A stretch of DNA of 33,305 nt from Collinsella vaginalis (GCF_900176655.1 NZ_LT838844.1:302123-335427), one strand, 5' to 3'. Counted from the stretch's first letter, positions 24,232 to 32,647 are shown. Numbers and translations: made by a program. Notes: generated from the sequence alone by a model not told the origin.

Positions 24232-24275
24232 GGAGAGCCCCGGCGTCCCCATGCGCGCCGGGGCTCTCCGTGTTT
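24232..24275 (+). terminator. Strong terminator after ferritin
   Basis: A perfect 14-bp inverted repeat, GGAGAGCCCCGGCG (24232-24245) and its complement at 24256-24269, with a 10-base loop, then GTGTTT. The T run is short but the stem is very stable. Confidence 0.82.
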
Positions 24276-24287
24276 ATGCGGCAGCGC

Positions 24288-24301
24288 TATACTGCGATCC
24301 A
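24288..24301 (+). promoter_or_regulatory. -10 box giving a probably leaderless gluQ transcript
   Basis: TATACT ends at 24293, only 7 bases before the ATG at 24301. Transcription should therefore start at or next to the A of the start codon. No ribosome-binding sequence lies between. A -35 box is not evident. Confidence 0.55.
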
Positions 24302-25398
24302 TGGATTCACACGACGACAGAGCGCAGGTTGCAGATGGCCCCGCAGGCGACGCGCCCCGCAGGGCAGATAGGAGCGTGACCTCCTGCATGGGCGGAGGTC
24401 CTGAAAGCCCGGCTGCTGCAGTTGCCCCCGGGCGCCCCTCATCCACAACGGTTGAACCGGCGGGCGCGGCCCCCGTCGGCCGCTTCGCCCCGTCGCCCAC
24501 GGGGCGCATGCACCTCGGCAACGTGTACGCCGCCCTCCTGGCATGGCTCTCGGTGCGCTCGCGCGGAGGGCGCGTCCTCATGCGCATCGAGGATCTCGAC
24601 CCCCGGGCCATGAGCGGCCCATGGGCCCCTTTGATCCTCGACGACCTCAACTGGCTTGGCCTCACCTGGGATGGTGATCCCGTCTACCAGCACGACCGCC
24701 TCGGCCTCTACGAGGACGCCGCGAACCGCTTGCGGGATTTCGGTCTCGTCTACCCGTGCTTCTGCTCGCGCGCTGAGCTCCATGCGGCGTCGGCCCCGCA
24801 TGCGAGCGACGGGTCCCCGATCTACCCGGGGACCTGCCGCGACCTCTCCCCTGAGGAGGTCTCCGCCCGGTCACGGGTCCGTCCTCCGGCATGGCGGCTT
24901 CGCGTGCCGGACGCCGCGGACCCAGCCGGCACCTTCGCCTTCACTGACCTGGTCTTCGGTTCGCAGTGCCAGCATCTGGCCACCACCTGCGGGGACTTCC
25001 TCATCCGCCGCAGCGACGGGGTCTTCGCGTATCAGCTCGCCGTCGTGGTGGATGACGCCGCGATGGGGGTGACCGAGGTCGTGCGCGGCCATGACCTCAT
25101 GGGGTCCGTGCCGCGCCAACTCTACCTGCAGCACCTGCTCGGCCTGCCCCATCCCGTGTACGCCCACGTGCCCTTGCTTCTCGCTCCGGACGGCCGCCGC
25201 CTCTCAAAGCGCGACCAGGACCTCGACATAGGTGAGCTCAGGGCCCGTTTTGGCGATGCGGCGCACCTCCTTGGCTGGCTCGCCGCCCTGACCGGCCTCT
25301 CCGAGGACGCCGCTCCGATAACCGCCGAGCAGCTGGCGACATCGTTCGACTGGGAGCGCGTGCGCCGTCACCGCGCTGATGTCGTCATCAGCCGCTAG
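24301..25398 (+). CDS. gluQ: Glutamyl-Q tRNA(Asp) synthetase
   Basis: A 365-residue truncated glutamyl-tRNA synthetase that attaches glutamate to queuosine in tRNA-Asp. The catalytic domain begins near residue 59: GRFAPSPTGRMHLGN (HIGH motif as HLGN, 71-74), LMRIEDLDPRAMSG, a zinc-site region YPCFCSRAEL with YPGTC further on, FLIRRSDGVFAYQLAVVVDD, and RLSKRDQDL (KMSKS equivalent). It lacks the anticodon-binding domain, as expected. The first 58 residues are Ala-, Pro- and Gly-rich and are not part of the family; an ATG at residue 30 or another internal start is possible. Transcription from the -10 box at 24288 would make the message leaderless. Confidence 0.9.
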   Translation: MDSHDDRAQVADGPAGDAPRRADRSVTSCMGGGPESPAAAVAPGRPSSTTVEPAGAAPVGRFAPSPTGRMHLGNVYAALLAWLSVRSRGGRVLMRIEDLDPRAMSGPWAPLILDDLNWLGLTWDGDPVYQHDRLGLYEDAANRLRDFGLVYPCFCSRAELHAASAPHASDGSPIYPGTCRDLSPEEVSARSRVRPPAWRLRVPDAADPAGTFAFTDLVFGSQCQHLATTCGDFLIRRSDGVFAYQLAVVVDDAAMGVTEVVRGHDLMGSVPRQLYLQHLLGLPHPVYAHVPLLLAPDGRRLSKRDQDLDIGELRARFGDAAHLLGWLAALTGLSEDAAPITAEQLATSFDWERVRRHRADVVISR

Positions 25399-25409
25399 GC
25401 CTGCCCGAA

Positions 25410-25484
25410 CCCGTGCGAATTGCCGCCGCCCGCCTCGGTAGGAGGCTTGGATCTGAGCGGAGCCTCCGGGCCCGTGTGAATTGC
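25410..25484. repeat. Short direct repeat and hairpin after gluQ
   Basis: CCCGTGCGAATTGC (25410-25423) recurs as CCCGTGTGAATTGC (25471-25484). Between them GGAGGCT (25441-25447) pairs with AGCCTCC (25461-25467), a terminator-like stem without a T run. Confidence 0.4.
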
Positions 25485-25530
25485 GCACGGCCCCTGGGCT
25501 CATCCGGGGCCTGCGGTATGGGTACAGAGA

Positions 25531-25536
25531 TACAAT
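25531..25536 (+). promoter_or_regulatory. Possible -10 box of the DUF2207 gene
   Basis: TACAAT lies 34 bases before the ATG at 25571. No good -35 is found at the usual distance, so this is tentative. Confidence 0.35.
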
Positions 25537-25570
25537 ATCGGTAGACCTGCCGCCAAACGAAGGGTTTCCC

Positions 25571-27457
25571 ATGCGTCCACGCTCCATCGCCCTCCTCCTG
25601 GTCTCACTCATCGCCCTCATGCTGCTGCCGGCAGTCGCGTGGGCGGACGGGTTCTCGATGCCCCAGGTGGACATCACCGCCGAGGTCCAGACCGACGGCA
25701 CCCTGCGTGTGACCGAGCGGCGGACCTTCTCCTTCGACAACGACGTGAACGGTGTGTTCTGGACCATCCCGCTCGGTGCGAACCAGCAGGGCGGGGCCAC
25801 CTCGCTGACCGTCACGGGCATGTCGGAGGAGAGCGGCTCGGAAACGAGCGAGTTTCGCCGCGATGACACGGCGCTTAGCGGGGATCGCGGGGTGTATTCG
25901 GTGAGCGACGACTCCGGCTCGATCACCCTGAAGGTCTACTCGCCGCATGAGGACGGCGACACGGCGACCTACACCCTGAGCTATACCTTCATCGGCGCGG
26001 TCATGGGCTGGGCCGATACCGCCGAGCTGTACTGGAAGTTCATCGGCGACGAGTGGGACGAGGACTCCCAGAACGTGACGCTCGCCGTGACCTTCGCCGG
26101 CGCGGCCTCGTTGGGTGTCGCCGCCACCACCGGGGACGACAGCGCGAACCTGCGCGCCTGGGGGCACGGCCCGCTCAACGGCAACGTCTCGCTCGATACG
26201 GCTGCGAACTCCGTCAGCTACACGGTCCCGTGGGTCCAGTCCGGTGAGTTCGCCGAGGCCCGCGTGGCCTTTCCCATGGCGTGGGTCCCAGGACTCACCG
26301 CCTCGTCATCTAGCCGGCTCCCGACGATTCTGTCCGAGGAGGAGCAGTGGGCATCTGAGGCCAACGCCCGCCGCGCGCGGGCGCGCACCATAACCGGCAT
26401 CGCCACTGTTGCCAGCATCGTCGTCCCCGCGATCTTCCTCGCGATCATGGTGCTCATCAAGCGGCGCACGAAGAAGCCGGTGCCCGTGTTCGACGAGACC
26501 TATTTTCGCGACCTCCCCTCAGACGACCATCCAGCGGTGATCGCCGCCTTCATGAACGACGGGTCGGTGGGCAACGAGGCCCTCGTCTCGACGCTCATGA
26601 AGCTCACCGACGATCGCGTGGTCGCCATCTCGAAGACGAGCGAGACCCGCCGCGGCATCTTCGGCAACAAGACCGAGGAGGATTACCTGCTCGCGGTCGA
26701 GAAGGAGAAGCGCGACGCCCTCACCGACGACATCGACCGCAAGGCGCTCCGCGTGTACTTCGGTAAGAAGAACCAGATCTCGTTCAGCGATATGGCGGAG
26801 GATGCGAAGGAGCATAAGACGAGCTATGCGGACCGCTGGGACACGTTCGTGGTGACGGTCACAGCCCGCTTCGAGGAGCGGAACCTCGTGGCCGACACCG
26901 GCAGGGGCAAGGCCGCGGCGACCATGTTCGTGGCCGGCCTGCTCATCACGGGATGCGTCGTCGCCCTCGTGCTCTCGGAGAACCCCGTCATCTTCGCTGG
27001 CATCGCCCTCAGTATCGCCGGCGGCATCATAGGCATGACATTCCACCGCTACACGCAGGAGGGGGCTGAGCTCCGCGCCCGCTGCGTGGCGCTCAAGCGG
27101 TGGTTCGAGGACTTCACGCGTCTGGGCGAGGCGGCTCCCGGTGACGTGGTGCTTTGGAACAAGCTGCTGGTGCTGGCTGTCGCCCTGGGCGTCTCCGACC
27201 GCGTGCTCGAAGAGCTCGCCGCCGCCACGCCGCGCGAGTTCGAGGACGATTACGTGGGCGGCTACTACTATCCGGCCTGGTGGTGGGTGCGCAGCCACGG
27301 TTCGCTCGGGTCCCCTGCGAACACGCTGAACACCGTGAGCCCGCTCTCGCTCGCGCAGATCGCGAGCAGTTCGGACAGCTCGGGCGGCGGTTTCGGCGGC
27401 GGGTTCTCCGGCGGTGGCGGTGGAGGTGCCGGCGGTGGCGGGGGCGGCACGTTCTAA
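25571..27457 (+). CDS. DUF2207 family membrane protein with Gly-rich tail
   Basis: A 628-residue exported membrane protein. A signal peptide covers residues 1-25 (RPRSIALLLVSLIALMLLPA, cleavage likely after AWA). The extracellular DUF2207 domain follows (VDITAEVQTDGTLRVTERRT, YTLSYTFIGAVMGWADTAEL). One span lies near 270-290 and ends in KRRTKK. A cytoplasmic region comes next, then a pair of spans near 450-490, a YYYPAWWW segment, and a tail of Ser and long Gly runs ending in GGTF, which is usual for this family. Its role is unknown; such proteins occur widely in Gram-positive bacteria. The start at 25571 has AAGGG upstream and begins the signal peptide; an earlier in-frame ATG at 25481 is rejected. 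Confidence 0.88.
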   Translation: MRPRSIALLLVSLIALMLLPAVAWADGFSMPQVDITAEVQTDGTLRVTERRTFSFDNDVNGVFWTIPLGANQQGGATSLTVTGMSEESGSETSEFRRDDTALSGDRGVYSVSDDSGSITLKVYSPHEDGDTATYTLSYTFIGAVMGWADTAELYWKFIGDEWDEDSQNVTLAVTFAGAASLGVAATTGDDSANLRAWGHGPLNGNVSLDTAANSVSYTVPWVQSGEFAEARVAFPMAWVPGLTASSSSRLPTILSEEEQWASEANARRARARTITGIATVASIVVPAIFLAIMVLIKRRTKKPVPVFDETYFRDLPSDDHPAVIAAFMNDGSVGNEALVSTLMKLTDDRVVAISKTSETRRGIFGNKTEEDYLLAVEKEKRDALTDDIDRKALRVYFGKKNQISFSDMAEDAKEHKTSYADRWDTFVVTVTARFEERNLVADTGRGKAAATMFVAGLLITGCVVALVLSENPVIFAGIALSIAGGIIGMTFHRYTQEGAELRARCVALKRWFEDFTRLGEAAPGDVVLWNKLLVLAVALGVSDRVLEELAAATPREFEDDYVGGYYYPAWWWVRSHGSLGSPANTLNTVSPLSLAQIASSSDSSGGGFGGGFSGGGGGGAGGGGGGTF

Positions 27458-27541
27458 TCTGTCCGCTCATCTGGCTCGGGGCATGCGACGTGCGGTGTTG
27501 ATCCGCAGCCGCGTGCTCGAGCGGGCGTAATAGGTAAAAGA

Positions 27542-27568
27542 AAAGGCCCCCTGCCCGGGGCCTTTCTT
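27542..27568 (+). terminator. Intrinsic terminator after the DUF2207 gene
   Basis: AAAGGCCCC (27542-27550) pairs with GGGGCCTTT (27557-27565) around a 6-base loop, followed by CTT. It lies 84 bases past the stop codon. Confidence 0.8.
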
Positions 27569-27856
27569 ATGAGCGGCTGGTGTGCGCTCTATGTGTCGGG
27601 TCGGCGGTTCACCTCGCCGGCTCGGCACTTGCGTTGTACCACGCGCGGACCAGGGGTAATCCCGGTTACCCCGGCATCACGGATGCACCGCAAAGTCTTC
27701 GCCGATCGATCACGGCTTCGGCGCATTTCCTCCAAATATCAGACGGGGCGCTTGTGCGCTCCCCGCGACCGATCGGGGGTCAAGTGCGCTACATTTAAAC
27801 CGTCGTGCCGGCGGGGCATTCGGACACCCCGGCAACCTGTTCCCCAAGGAGGGCGT

Positions 27857-29575
27857 ATGTCGCTGGATAGGAAGATCGAGCGGGCGTTGATCTCGGTGAC
27901 GGACAAGACGGGTGTGGTCGACTTCGCGCGCGCCCTGGTCGAGACCTTCGGGGTTGAGATTATCTCGACGGGCGGCACGGCTGCTGCGATCGAGGCCGCG
28001 GGCATCCCCGTGACGCCGATCGAGGAGTTCACCGGCTTCCCTGAGATGATGGACGGCCGCGTGAAGACCCTTCATCCGCTGGTCCACGGCGGCCTGCTCG
28101 CCCGCCGCGACCTGCCCGCTCACATGGCCGAGGCTGAGGAACACGGCATCCGCCTCATCGACCTCGTCGTCGTCAACCTCTATGAGTTCGAGAAGACCGT
28201 GGCCGCTCCGGACGTCACCTTCGCCGACGCCATCGAGCATATCGACATCGGCGGCCCCTCCATGCTCCGCTCCGCCGCCAAGAACGCCGACGCGGTGACC
28301 GTGGTCATGGACCCTGAGGACTACCCCGTCATCCTTGCCGAGATGGCCGACCACGCCGGCGCCACCACGCTGGATACCCGGCGCATCCTGCAGTACAAGG
28401 TCTACACGAGGACGGCTGCATACGACGGTGCGATCTCGAACTGGCTCTCCGGCCAGCTGCTGGCCGCCGGCAACCTGCCGCAGGACCGCGGGCTCACGGG
28501 CATGGCGCTCTCCGAGGTCGTGCCGGTCGACCCTGAGAGCGAGGAGACCCGGCGCGAGGTGCTCGAGGGCATGGCGGTCAACGCCGAGGAATGGCGCGCC
28601 GAGCCGGCCTCGTTCATGACGGTGCCCCTCATGAAGCAGCAGGATCTTCGCTACGGTGAGAACCCGCATCAGACCGCATCCTTCTACCGCACGCCGGGCG
28701 CCTCGGAGCACTCCCTGGTGAACGCCCGTCAGCTCCAGGGCAAGGAGCTCTCTTACAACAACCTGCTCGACACCGATGCCGCATGGGGCCTCGTGCGTGA
28801 GTTCGCGGAGCCGGCCTGCGTGATCCTGAAGCACCAGAACCCCTGCGGCAGCGCGGTTGCCAAGGACGTCACCGAGGCCTACGACCGCGCCTTCGCCTGC
28901 GACCCCAAGAGCGCCTTCGGCGGCATCATCGCCTGCAACCGCGAGGTCCCGCTTGAGCTCGTCGAGCACTTCGCCGATCAGAACAAGCAGTTCGTGGAGG
29001 TGCTCATCGCGCCGTCCTACACCCCTGAGGCGCTTGAGCGCCTGGCGCGCCGCACCAACTTGCGCGTGCTCGCCACCGGCGGCATCGACGCCCCGACGGC
29101 GCTCGAGTACCGCTCGGTTGACGGCGGCATGCTCGTGCAGACCGTGGACCGCGTCGAGGAGGATCCCGCCTCGTTCATCGTGCCCACGAAGCGCCGGCCC
29201 ACGGATGCTGAGATGGCCGACCTGCTCTTCGCCTGGCGCGCCTGCAAGGGCGTGAAGAGCAACGCGATCCTGATCGCCAAGGACGGGGCGGGCATCGGCA
29301 TGGGCCCGGGTCAGCCCAACCGCGTCGACTCGGCCCTCCTTGCCTGCAGTCGTGCCGAGGAGGCCTGCGGGCGCATGGGCGTCGAGGCTGGCGGCTTCGC
29401 GTGCGCGAGCGACGCGTTCTTCCCGTTCCGCGACAACGTGGACACGCTCGCTGCCCACGGCGTGACGGCGATCATCCAACCGGGCGGGTCCAAGCGCGAC
29501 AACGAGTGCATCGCCGCCTGCGACGAACACGGTATCGCGATGGTGTTCACGGGCACGCGCCACTTCCGGCACTAG
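27857..29575 (+). CDS. purH: Bifunctional AICAR formyltransferase / IMP cyclohydrolase
   Basis: A 572-residue PurH that carries out the last two steps of IMP synthesis. The N-terminal MGS-like cyclohydrolase domain has ALISVTDKTGVVDFARAL, EIISTGGTAAAIEAAG and MDGRVKTLHPLVHGGLLARR. The formyltransferase domain has DLRYGENPHQTASFYR near residue 263, VILKHQNPCGSA with the catalytic His, KSAFGGIIACNREV, and AFFPFRDNVDTLAAHGVTAI near the C-terminus. It is about 50 residues longer than the usual 510-525, mostly between the two domains. The ATG at 27857 has a strong AAGGAGGG; the frame open upstream to 27569 has no family sequence. The 280 bases before it hold no recognised regulatory RNA. Confidence 0.96.
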   Translation: MSLDRKIERALISVTDKTGVVDFARALVETFGVEIISTGGTAAAIEAAGIPVTPIEEFTGFPEMMDGRVKTLHPLVHGGLLARRDLPAHMAEAEEHGIRLIDLVVVNLYEFEKTVAAPDVTFADAIEHIDIGGPSMLRSAAKNADAVTVVMDPEDYPVILAEMADHAGATTLDTRRILQYKVYTRTAAYDGAISNWLSGQLLAAGNLPQDRGLTGMALSEVVPVDPESEETRREVLEGMAVNAEEWRAEPASFMTVPLMKQQDLRYGENPHQTASFYRTPGASEHSLVNARQLQGKELSYNNLLDTDAAWGLVREFAEPACVILKHQNPCGSAVAKDVTEAYDRAFACDPKSAFGGIIACNREVPLELVEHFADQNKQFVEVLIAPSYTPEALERLARRTNLRVLATGGIDAPTALEYRSVDGGMLVQTVDRVEEDPASFIVPTKRRPTDAEMADLLFAWRACKGVKSNAILIAKDGAGIGMGPGQPNRVDSALLACSRAEEACGRMGVEAGGFACASDAFFPFRDNVDTLAAHGVTAIIQPGGSKRDNECIAACDEHGIAMVFTGTRHFRH

Positions 29576-29745
29576 GAGAAGACCTGTCGGGGCTCATCGC
29601 AGCGCCGGGGCTGCAGTAGGGTGCCTCGTCGCTGGGCCCTTCTCGCAGCGGGACCTGCTCTGCGGCGAGATGCGGGTCCCGCGGCGGCCCCCGCTGCGGT
29701 TGGCCGTTCCGCGGGGCGCGATGGGACGTGCGGGTCGCAAAGGTA

Positions 29746-29773
29746 GGCGCGGACGTCGGGAGACGTCCGCGCC
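29746..29773 (+). other. Perfect 12-bp hairpin before the gene at 29791
   Basis: GGCGCGGACGTC (29746-29757) and its complement (29762-29773) enclose a GGGA tetraloop. It ends a few bases before the GAGGAGG ribosome-binding site at 29779. With no T run it could be the 3' end of the purH transcript or a leader hairpin of the next gene. Confidence 0.55.
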
Positions 29774-29790
29774 GTGGTTGAGGAGGCAGC

Positions 29791-30555
29791 ATGGAGGACG
29801 AGCTCAGCTCCCTGTTCGACGATGAGAACGAGTTCCGGGCCTATGAGGCGTTCTGCGCCGCCGAGGAGCGGGGGCCTGAGCCCTTCGACCTGGACCGCCC
29901 TGCCCTCGTCTGCCGCTGGCGCATGGCAGGCAAGCGGGTTCCCCTGCTCAACCGCCATATCCGCGCGCTTTCCCGGCGCACCGTTCAGGGCGCGCCGCTT
30001 CCGCGGAACCTCATCTCCTGGGTCAAGCAGCATATCGAGTGGTCGCTCGCCGAGGGGGACTATGACGAGCGTGACGGCGTGCTCATGCTTGTTGTCGACG
30101 TGAACGGCAATGCCGCGATGTCGGTGGGGCCCTATGCGCCCCTGGCGGACGTTTCTGCGGCGGGGCTTTGCGGCCGCGCCGGGCTCGCCGCCGTCGAGGC
30201 AGCGGAGACCGGCGTGGCGCCTGAGGCGCTCTGCCAGGTCGACGGCGATCGGCTCACCGTGTTCCAAGGAGAGGGCGCCGTGCCGTCCGGTGCGCTTACC
30301 CTGATCGAGCAGCTGGCCGACACCCGGGGCCTCGCCTGGGACCGCGCTGGGCTGCCGAGGGGGGTGATGGCGACAGGGGATACGGCGCCCGGAGCCGCAG
30401 CGCCTGTTTCCAGTCTCGATTCGGTTGTCGTCGGGGGAGGGAGTCTCTTCCTCGTCTCCGATGAGCACGGGATCGTGCCTGCCGAGGGTGCCGATGATCC
30501 TTTTATCTCGCTCTGCATTGCCGGTTATAAGAAGATATTCGATAAAACGAGATAA
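29791..30555 (+). CDS. Unknown 254-aa cytoplasmic protein
   Basis: A 254-residue protein without signal peptide or membrane span and with no motif I can assign. It begins with an acidic stretch, MEDELSSLFDDENEFRAYEA. Some segments loosely recall a class IV PLP aminotransferase: PLLNRHIRALSRRTVQGAPL, then VDGDRLTVFQGEGAVPSGAL followed by a LIEQLADTRGL helix, and SLFLVSDEHGIVPAEG near the end. However the catalytic lysine region is not recognisable, so if related it would be a degenerate, non-catalytic member. GAGGAGG precedes the ATG. It stands alone between purH and the structured element. Confidence 0.6.
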   Translation: MEDELSSLFDDENEFRAYEAFCAAEERGPEPFDLDRPALVCRWRMAGKRVPLLNRHIRALSRRTVQGAPLPRNLISWVKQHIEWSLAEGDYDERDGVLMLVVDVNGNAAMSVGPYAPLADVSAAGLCGRAGLAAVEAAETGVAPEALCQVDGDRLTVFQGEGAVPSGALTLIEQLADTRGLAWDRAGLPRGVMATGDTAPGAAAPVSSLDSVVVGGGSLFLVSDEHGIVPAEGADDPFISLCIAGYKKIFDKTR

Positions 30556-30569
30556 TTTAAAATAGCTCT

Positions 30570-30743
30570 CGTTTCCTTGCATACAGAAGGAAACGGCGGG
30601 AGTGCAAATCTCCAGAAGTGCGGCAGTGCATTCGAACAGACGGAGTAGGAGCCGGTTTTCTCATGCGAGAACCTGCGGAAACACCGCGGGATCAGTTGGC
30701 CTACTCGGCAATCCCGGATTCACTGCCGCACTTCTGGAGGTTT
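30570..30743 (+). ncRNA. Candidate structured RNA or invertible element
   Basis: A 9-bp hairpin (CGTTTCCTT/AAGGAAACG, 30570-30595) is followed by a 23-bp inverted repeat with arms at 30606-30628 and 30721-30743; 19 of its pairs are perfect and contiguous, with one G-T pair further out. The 92 bases inside pair as well: GAGTAGG with CCTACTC (30642-30648 and 30700-30706), enclosing GGTTTTCTC/GAGAACC and CTGCGG/CCGCGG hairpins. An alternative hairpin, GGAG-TGCAAAT-CTCC, overlaps the left arm and would exclude the long stem. It lies between the gene at 29791 and the response regulator. No open frame in it is supported. Confidence 0.55.
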
Positions 30744-30816
30744 TCAACATCGAGTACGATCGGCGGCCGCGGATCGCTGTCATCGGGCGACGCTGTCGGA
30801 CGTTGCCGGCCGATGT

Positions 30817-30822
30817 CATAAT
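30817..30822 (+). promoter_or_regulatory. Possible -10 box of the two-component operon
   Basis: CATAAT lies 36 bases before the response regulator ATG and downstream of the structured element. No good -35 lies at 17 bases. Confidence 0.35.
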
Positions 30823-30858
30823 GCAAGAAGTCACAACACGCTGTACGAGGGGAGCGCC

Positions 30859-31536
30859 ATGGCAGAATCCGAAGCGCTGATTTACATCGTCGAAGACGAC
30901 GCCGCTATTCGCGAGGAGCTTATCGCCGCGCTCGAACGCAACAGCTTCAGGACCGCGGCATCCACCTCCTTCGAGCATGTGACGGAGGAGATCCTCGCCG
31001 CCCACCCGGACCTCGTCCTGCTCGATCTGACGCTTCCCGGCACCGATGGGCAGTTCATCTGCCGTGAGGTCCGCGCGGCGAGCGATGTGCCCATCGTGGT
31101 CTTGACTTCGCGCGTGACCGAGATCGACGAGGTCATGAGCATGAACCTCGGCGCTGACGACTTCATCGCCAAGCCCTATAGCACCCGCGTGCTCGTTGCG
31201 CGCATCCAGGCCCTGCTCAGGCGGGCCGCAGGCAGTGACACTCCGGCGACGCTCAGCCACAACGGCGTGGAGCTCGATCCCGCCCGCTTCATCGCGTACG
31301 CGAACGGCAGCCAGGTGGAGCTCACCAAGAACGAGATGCGCATCCTTTCACTGCTCATCTCCCGGGCCGGTGCGATCGTCTCCCGTGAGGCCATCATGCG
31401 CGACCTGTGGGATTCCGAGGCCTTCGTGGACGACAACACACTCACCGTGAACATCAACCGCCTCCGCGGCACGCTCGAGAAGATCGGCGTGACGGGCTAC
31501 CTCACCACCCACCGCGGCCGCGGTTACTCGGTGTGA
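30859..31536 (+). CDS. OmpR-family response regulator
   Basis: A 225-residue regulator. The receiver domain has the acidic pair Asp13-Asp14 (IYIVEDDAAIREEL), the phosphorylated Asp56 in DLVLLDLTLPGTDG, a switch threonine in VLTSRV, and the conserved Lys in FIAKPYSTRVL near 108. The C-terminal winged helix (VELTKNEMRILSLLISR, SREAIMRDLWDSEAFVDDNT, YLTTHRGRGYSV) binds DNA. GAGGGGA precedes the ATG. The kinase gene overlaps its stop codon by 4 bases. Confidence 0.95.
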   Translation: MAESEALIYIVEDDAAIREELIAALERNSFRTAASTSFEHVTEEILAAHPDLVLLDLTLPGTDGQFICREVRAASDVPIVVLTSRVTEIDEVMSMNLGADDFIAKPYSTRVLVARIQALLRRAAGSDTPATLSHNGVELDPARFIAYANGSQVELTKNEMRILSLLISRAGAIVSREAIMRDLWDSEAFVDDNTLTVNINRLRGTLEKIGVTGYLTTHRGRGYSV

Positions 31537-32618
31537 CCGTGAACGTCCTGCGCTACCTGCGAGACACGCTGGCGTCGCTGTCCGTCGTGGCGGTCACGCT
31601 GGTCCTCACCTGGGTCATCCTGCGGGTCTCGGGCTCCAACGAGGCGGTGTCGATCTTGATCGTCGCGCTGGGGGCCTGCTGCGTCTTGACGGTCTTTGCC
31701 ATCGAGTACGGGCGTCGGCGCGAGTTCAACCGGGATCTCAACAGCTACACCGAGAGCCCGGGACGTGCCCTCTGGTCCATGGAGATTGCTGATCGGCCCG
31801 AGTACCTGGAGGGCCAGATCGCCTACGACGCCCTGCGGCAGGTCTCCAAGGCCGCCAACGACGGGGTCGCCGAGACCAACCGCCAGATGCAGGAGTATCG
31901 CGAGTACATCGAGACCTGGGTCCACGAGGCGAAAAGCCCGCTCGCCGCCGCGCATCTCATGATCGAGAACATGGACGCCGAGCTCTCTCGGGCGCAAGGA
32001 GGGGGCCCTGATCCCGCGGTGCTGAACGCCCGACTCGACGGGCTCGCCGACGCGCTCGACCGCATGGAGGGGTATATCGAGCAGGCCCTGTTCTACGCGC
32101 GGTCCGAGACGGTGGACCGCGACTACCTGATCAGGCCCCACAGCCTTCGTGATCTGATATCCCAGGCGCTGCGCGACAACGCCCGCGCGATGATCGACGC
32201 CCGTATGCAGCCACGGCTCGAGAACCTCGACCTCACGGTGTTCGCCGATGAGAAATGGCTGCGCTTCATCGTGAGCCAGGTGATCCAGAACAGCGTGAAG
32301 TACGCCCGCTCCGAGGGCGCGGAGATCAGTTTCGTCGGGCGCCTGGTTGGCGAGGGCACGGCGGACGAGCGGATCGAATTCACCGTGGCGGACAACGGCT
32401 GCGGTGTGCCCGCCGCCGATGTGCCCCGCGTCTTTGACAAGGGGTTCACCGGAGATGTTGGCCGCACGGGGAGGCGCTCAACCGGTATTGGACTTTACCT
32501 GGTTAAACGCCTCTGCGACAAGATGGGGGTCGGCATCCGCGCCAGCTCCGTCGCAGGCGAGGGGTTCACCGTGCACTTCAGTTTCCCCACGAACAAGTTC
32601 CATTACTTCGAAGGCTGA
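31533..32618 (+). CDS. BceS-like sensor histidine kinase
   Basis: A 361-residue kinase with two adjacent spans (residues 15-33 and 38-57) and almost no extracellular loop, the layout of intramembrane-sensing kinases such as BceS. The phosphorylated His131 lies in ETWVHEAKSPLAAAHLMIEN, close to the WVHEIKTP pattern of that group. The catalytic domain has the N box (FIVSQVIQNSVKYAR), G1 (VADNGCGVPAADVPRVFDKG) and G2 (STGIGLYLVKRLCDKMG). Translation starts at GTG 31533 within the GTGA overlap, or at GTG 31539. Members of this group usually sense antimicrobial peptides together with an ABC transporter, which is not encoded after it in this window. Confidence 0.9.
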   Translation: MTVNVLRYLRDTLASLSVVAVTLVLTWVILRVSGSNEAVSILIVALGACCVLTVFAIEYGRRREFNRDLNSYTESPGRALWSMEIADRPEYLEGQIAYDALRQVSKAANDGVAETNRQMQEYREYIETWVHEAKSPLAAAHLMIENMDAELSRAQGGGPDPAVLNARLDGLADALDRMEGYIEQALFYARSETVDRDYLIRPHSLRDLISQALRDNARAMIDARMQPRLENLDLTVFADEKWLRFIVSQVIQNSVKYARSEGAEISFVGRLVGEGTADERIEFTVADNGCGVPAADVPRVFDKGFTGDVGRTGRRSTGIGLYLVKRLCDKMGVGIRASSVAGEGFTVHFSFPTNKFHYFEG

Positions 32619-32622
32619 GCGC

Positions 32623-32647
32623 GGAACCGGATCGCGCGTCCGGTTCC
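32623..32647. terminator. Hairpin after the kinase gene
   Basis: GGAACCGGA (32623-32631) pairs perfectly with TCCGGTTCC (32639-32647) with a 7-base loop, 5 bases past the stop codon. No T run follows. It lies between convergent genes. Confidence 0.55.

Noticed and set aside
27710-29572. 620-residue minus-strand open frame over purH
   Set aside because: Antisense shadow of an unmistakable purH.
30570-30743. Cobalamin riboswitch
   Set aside because: Only a GGAAAC plus GTGCAAATC stretch fits; the conserved CCCGC-ACTGT segment and a B12 box at the 3' end are missing, and no B12 gene follows.
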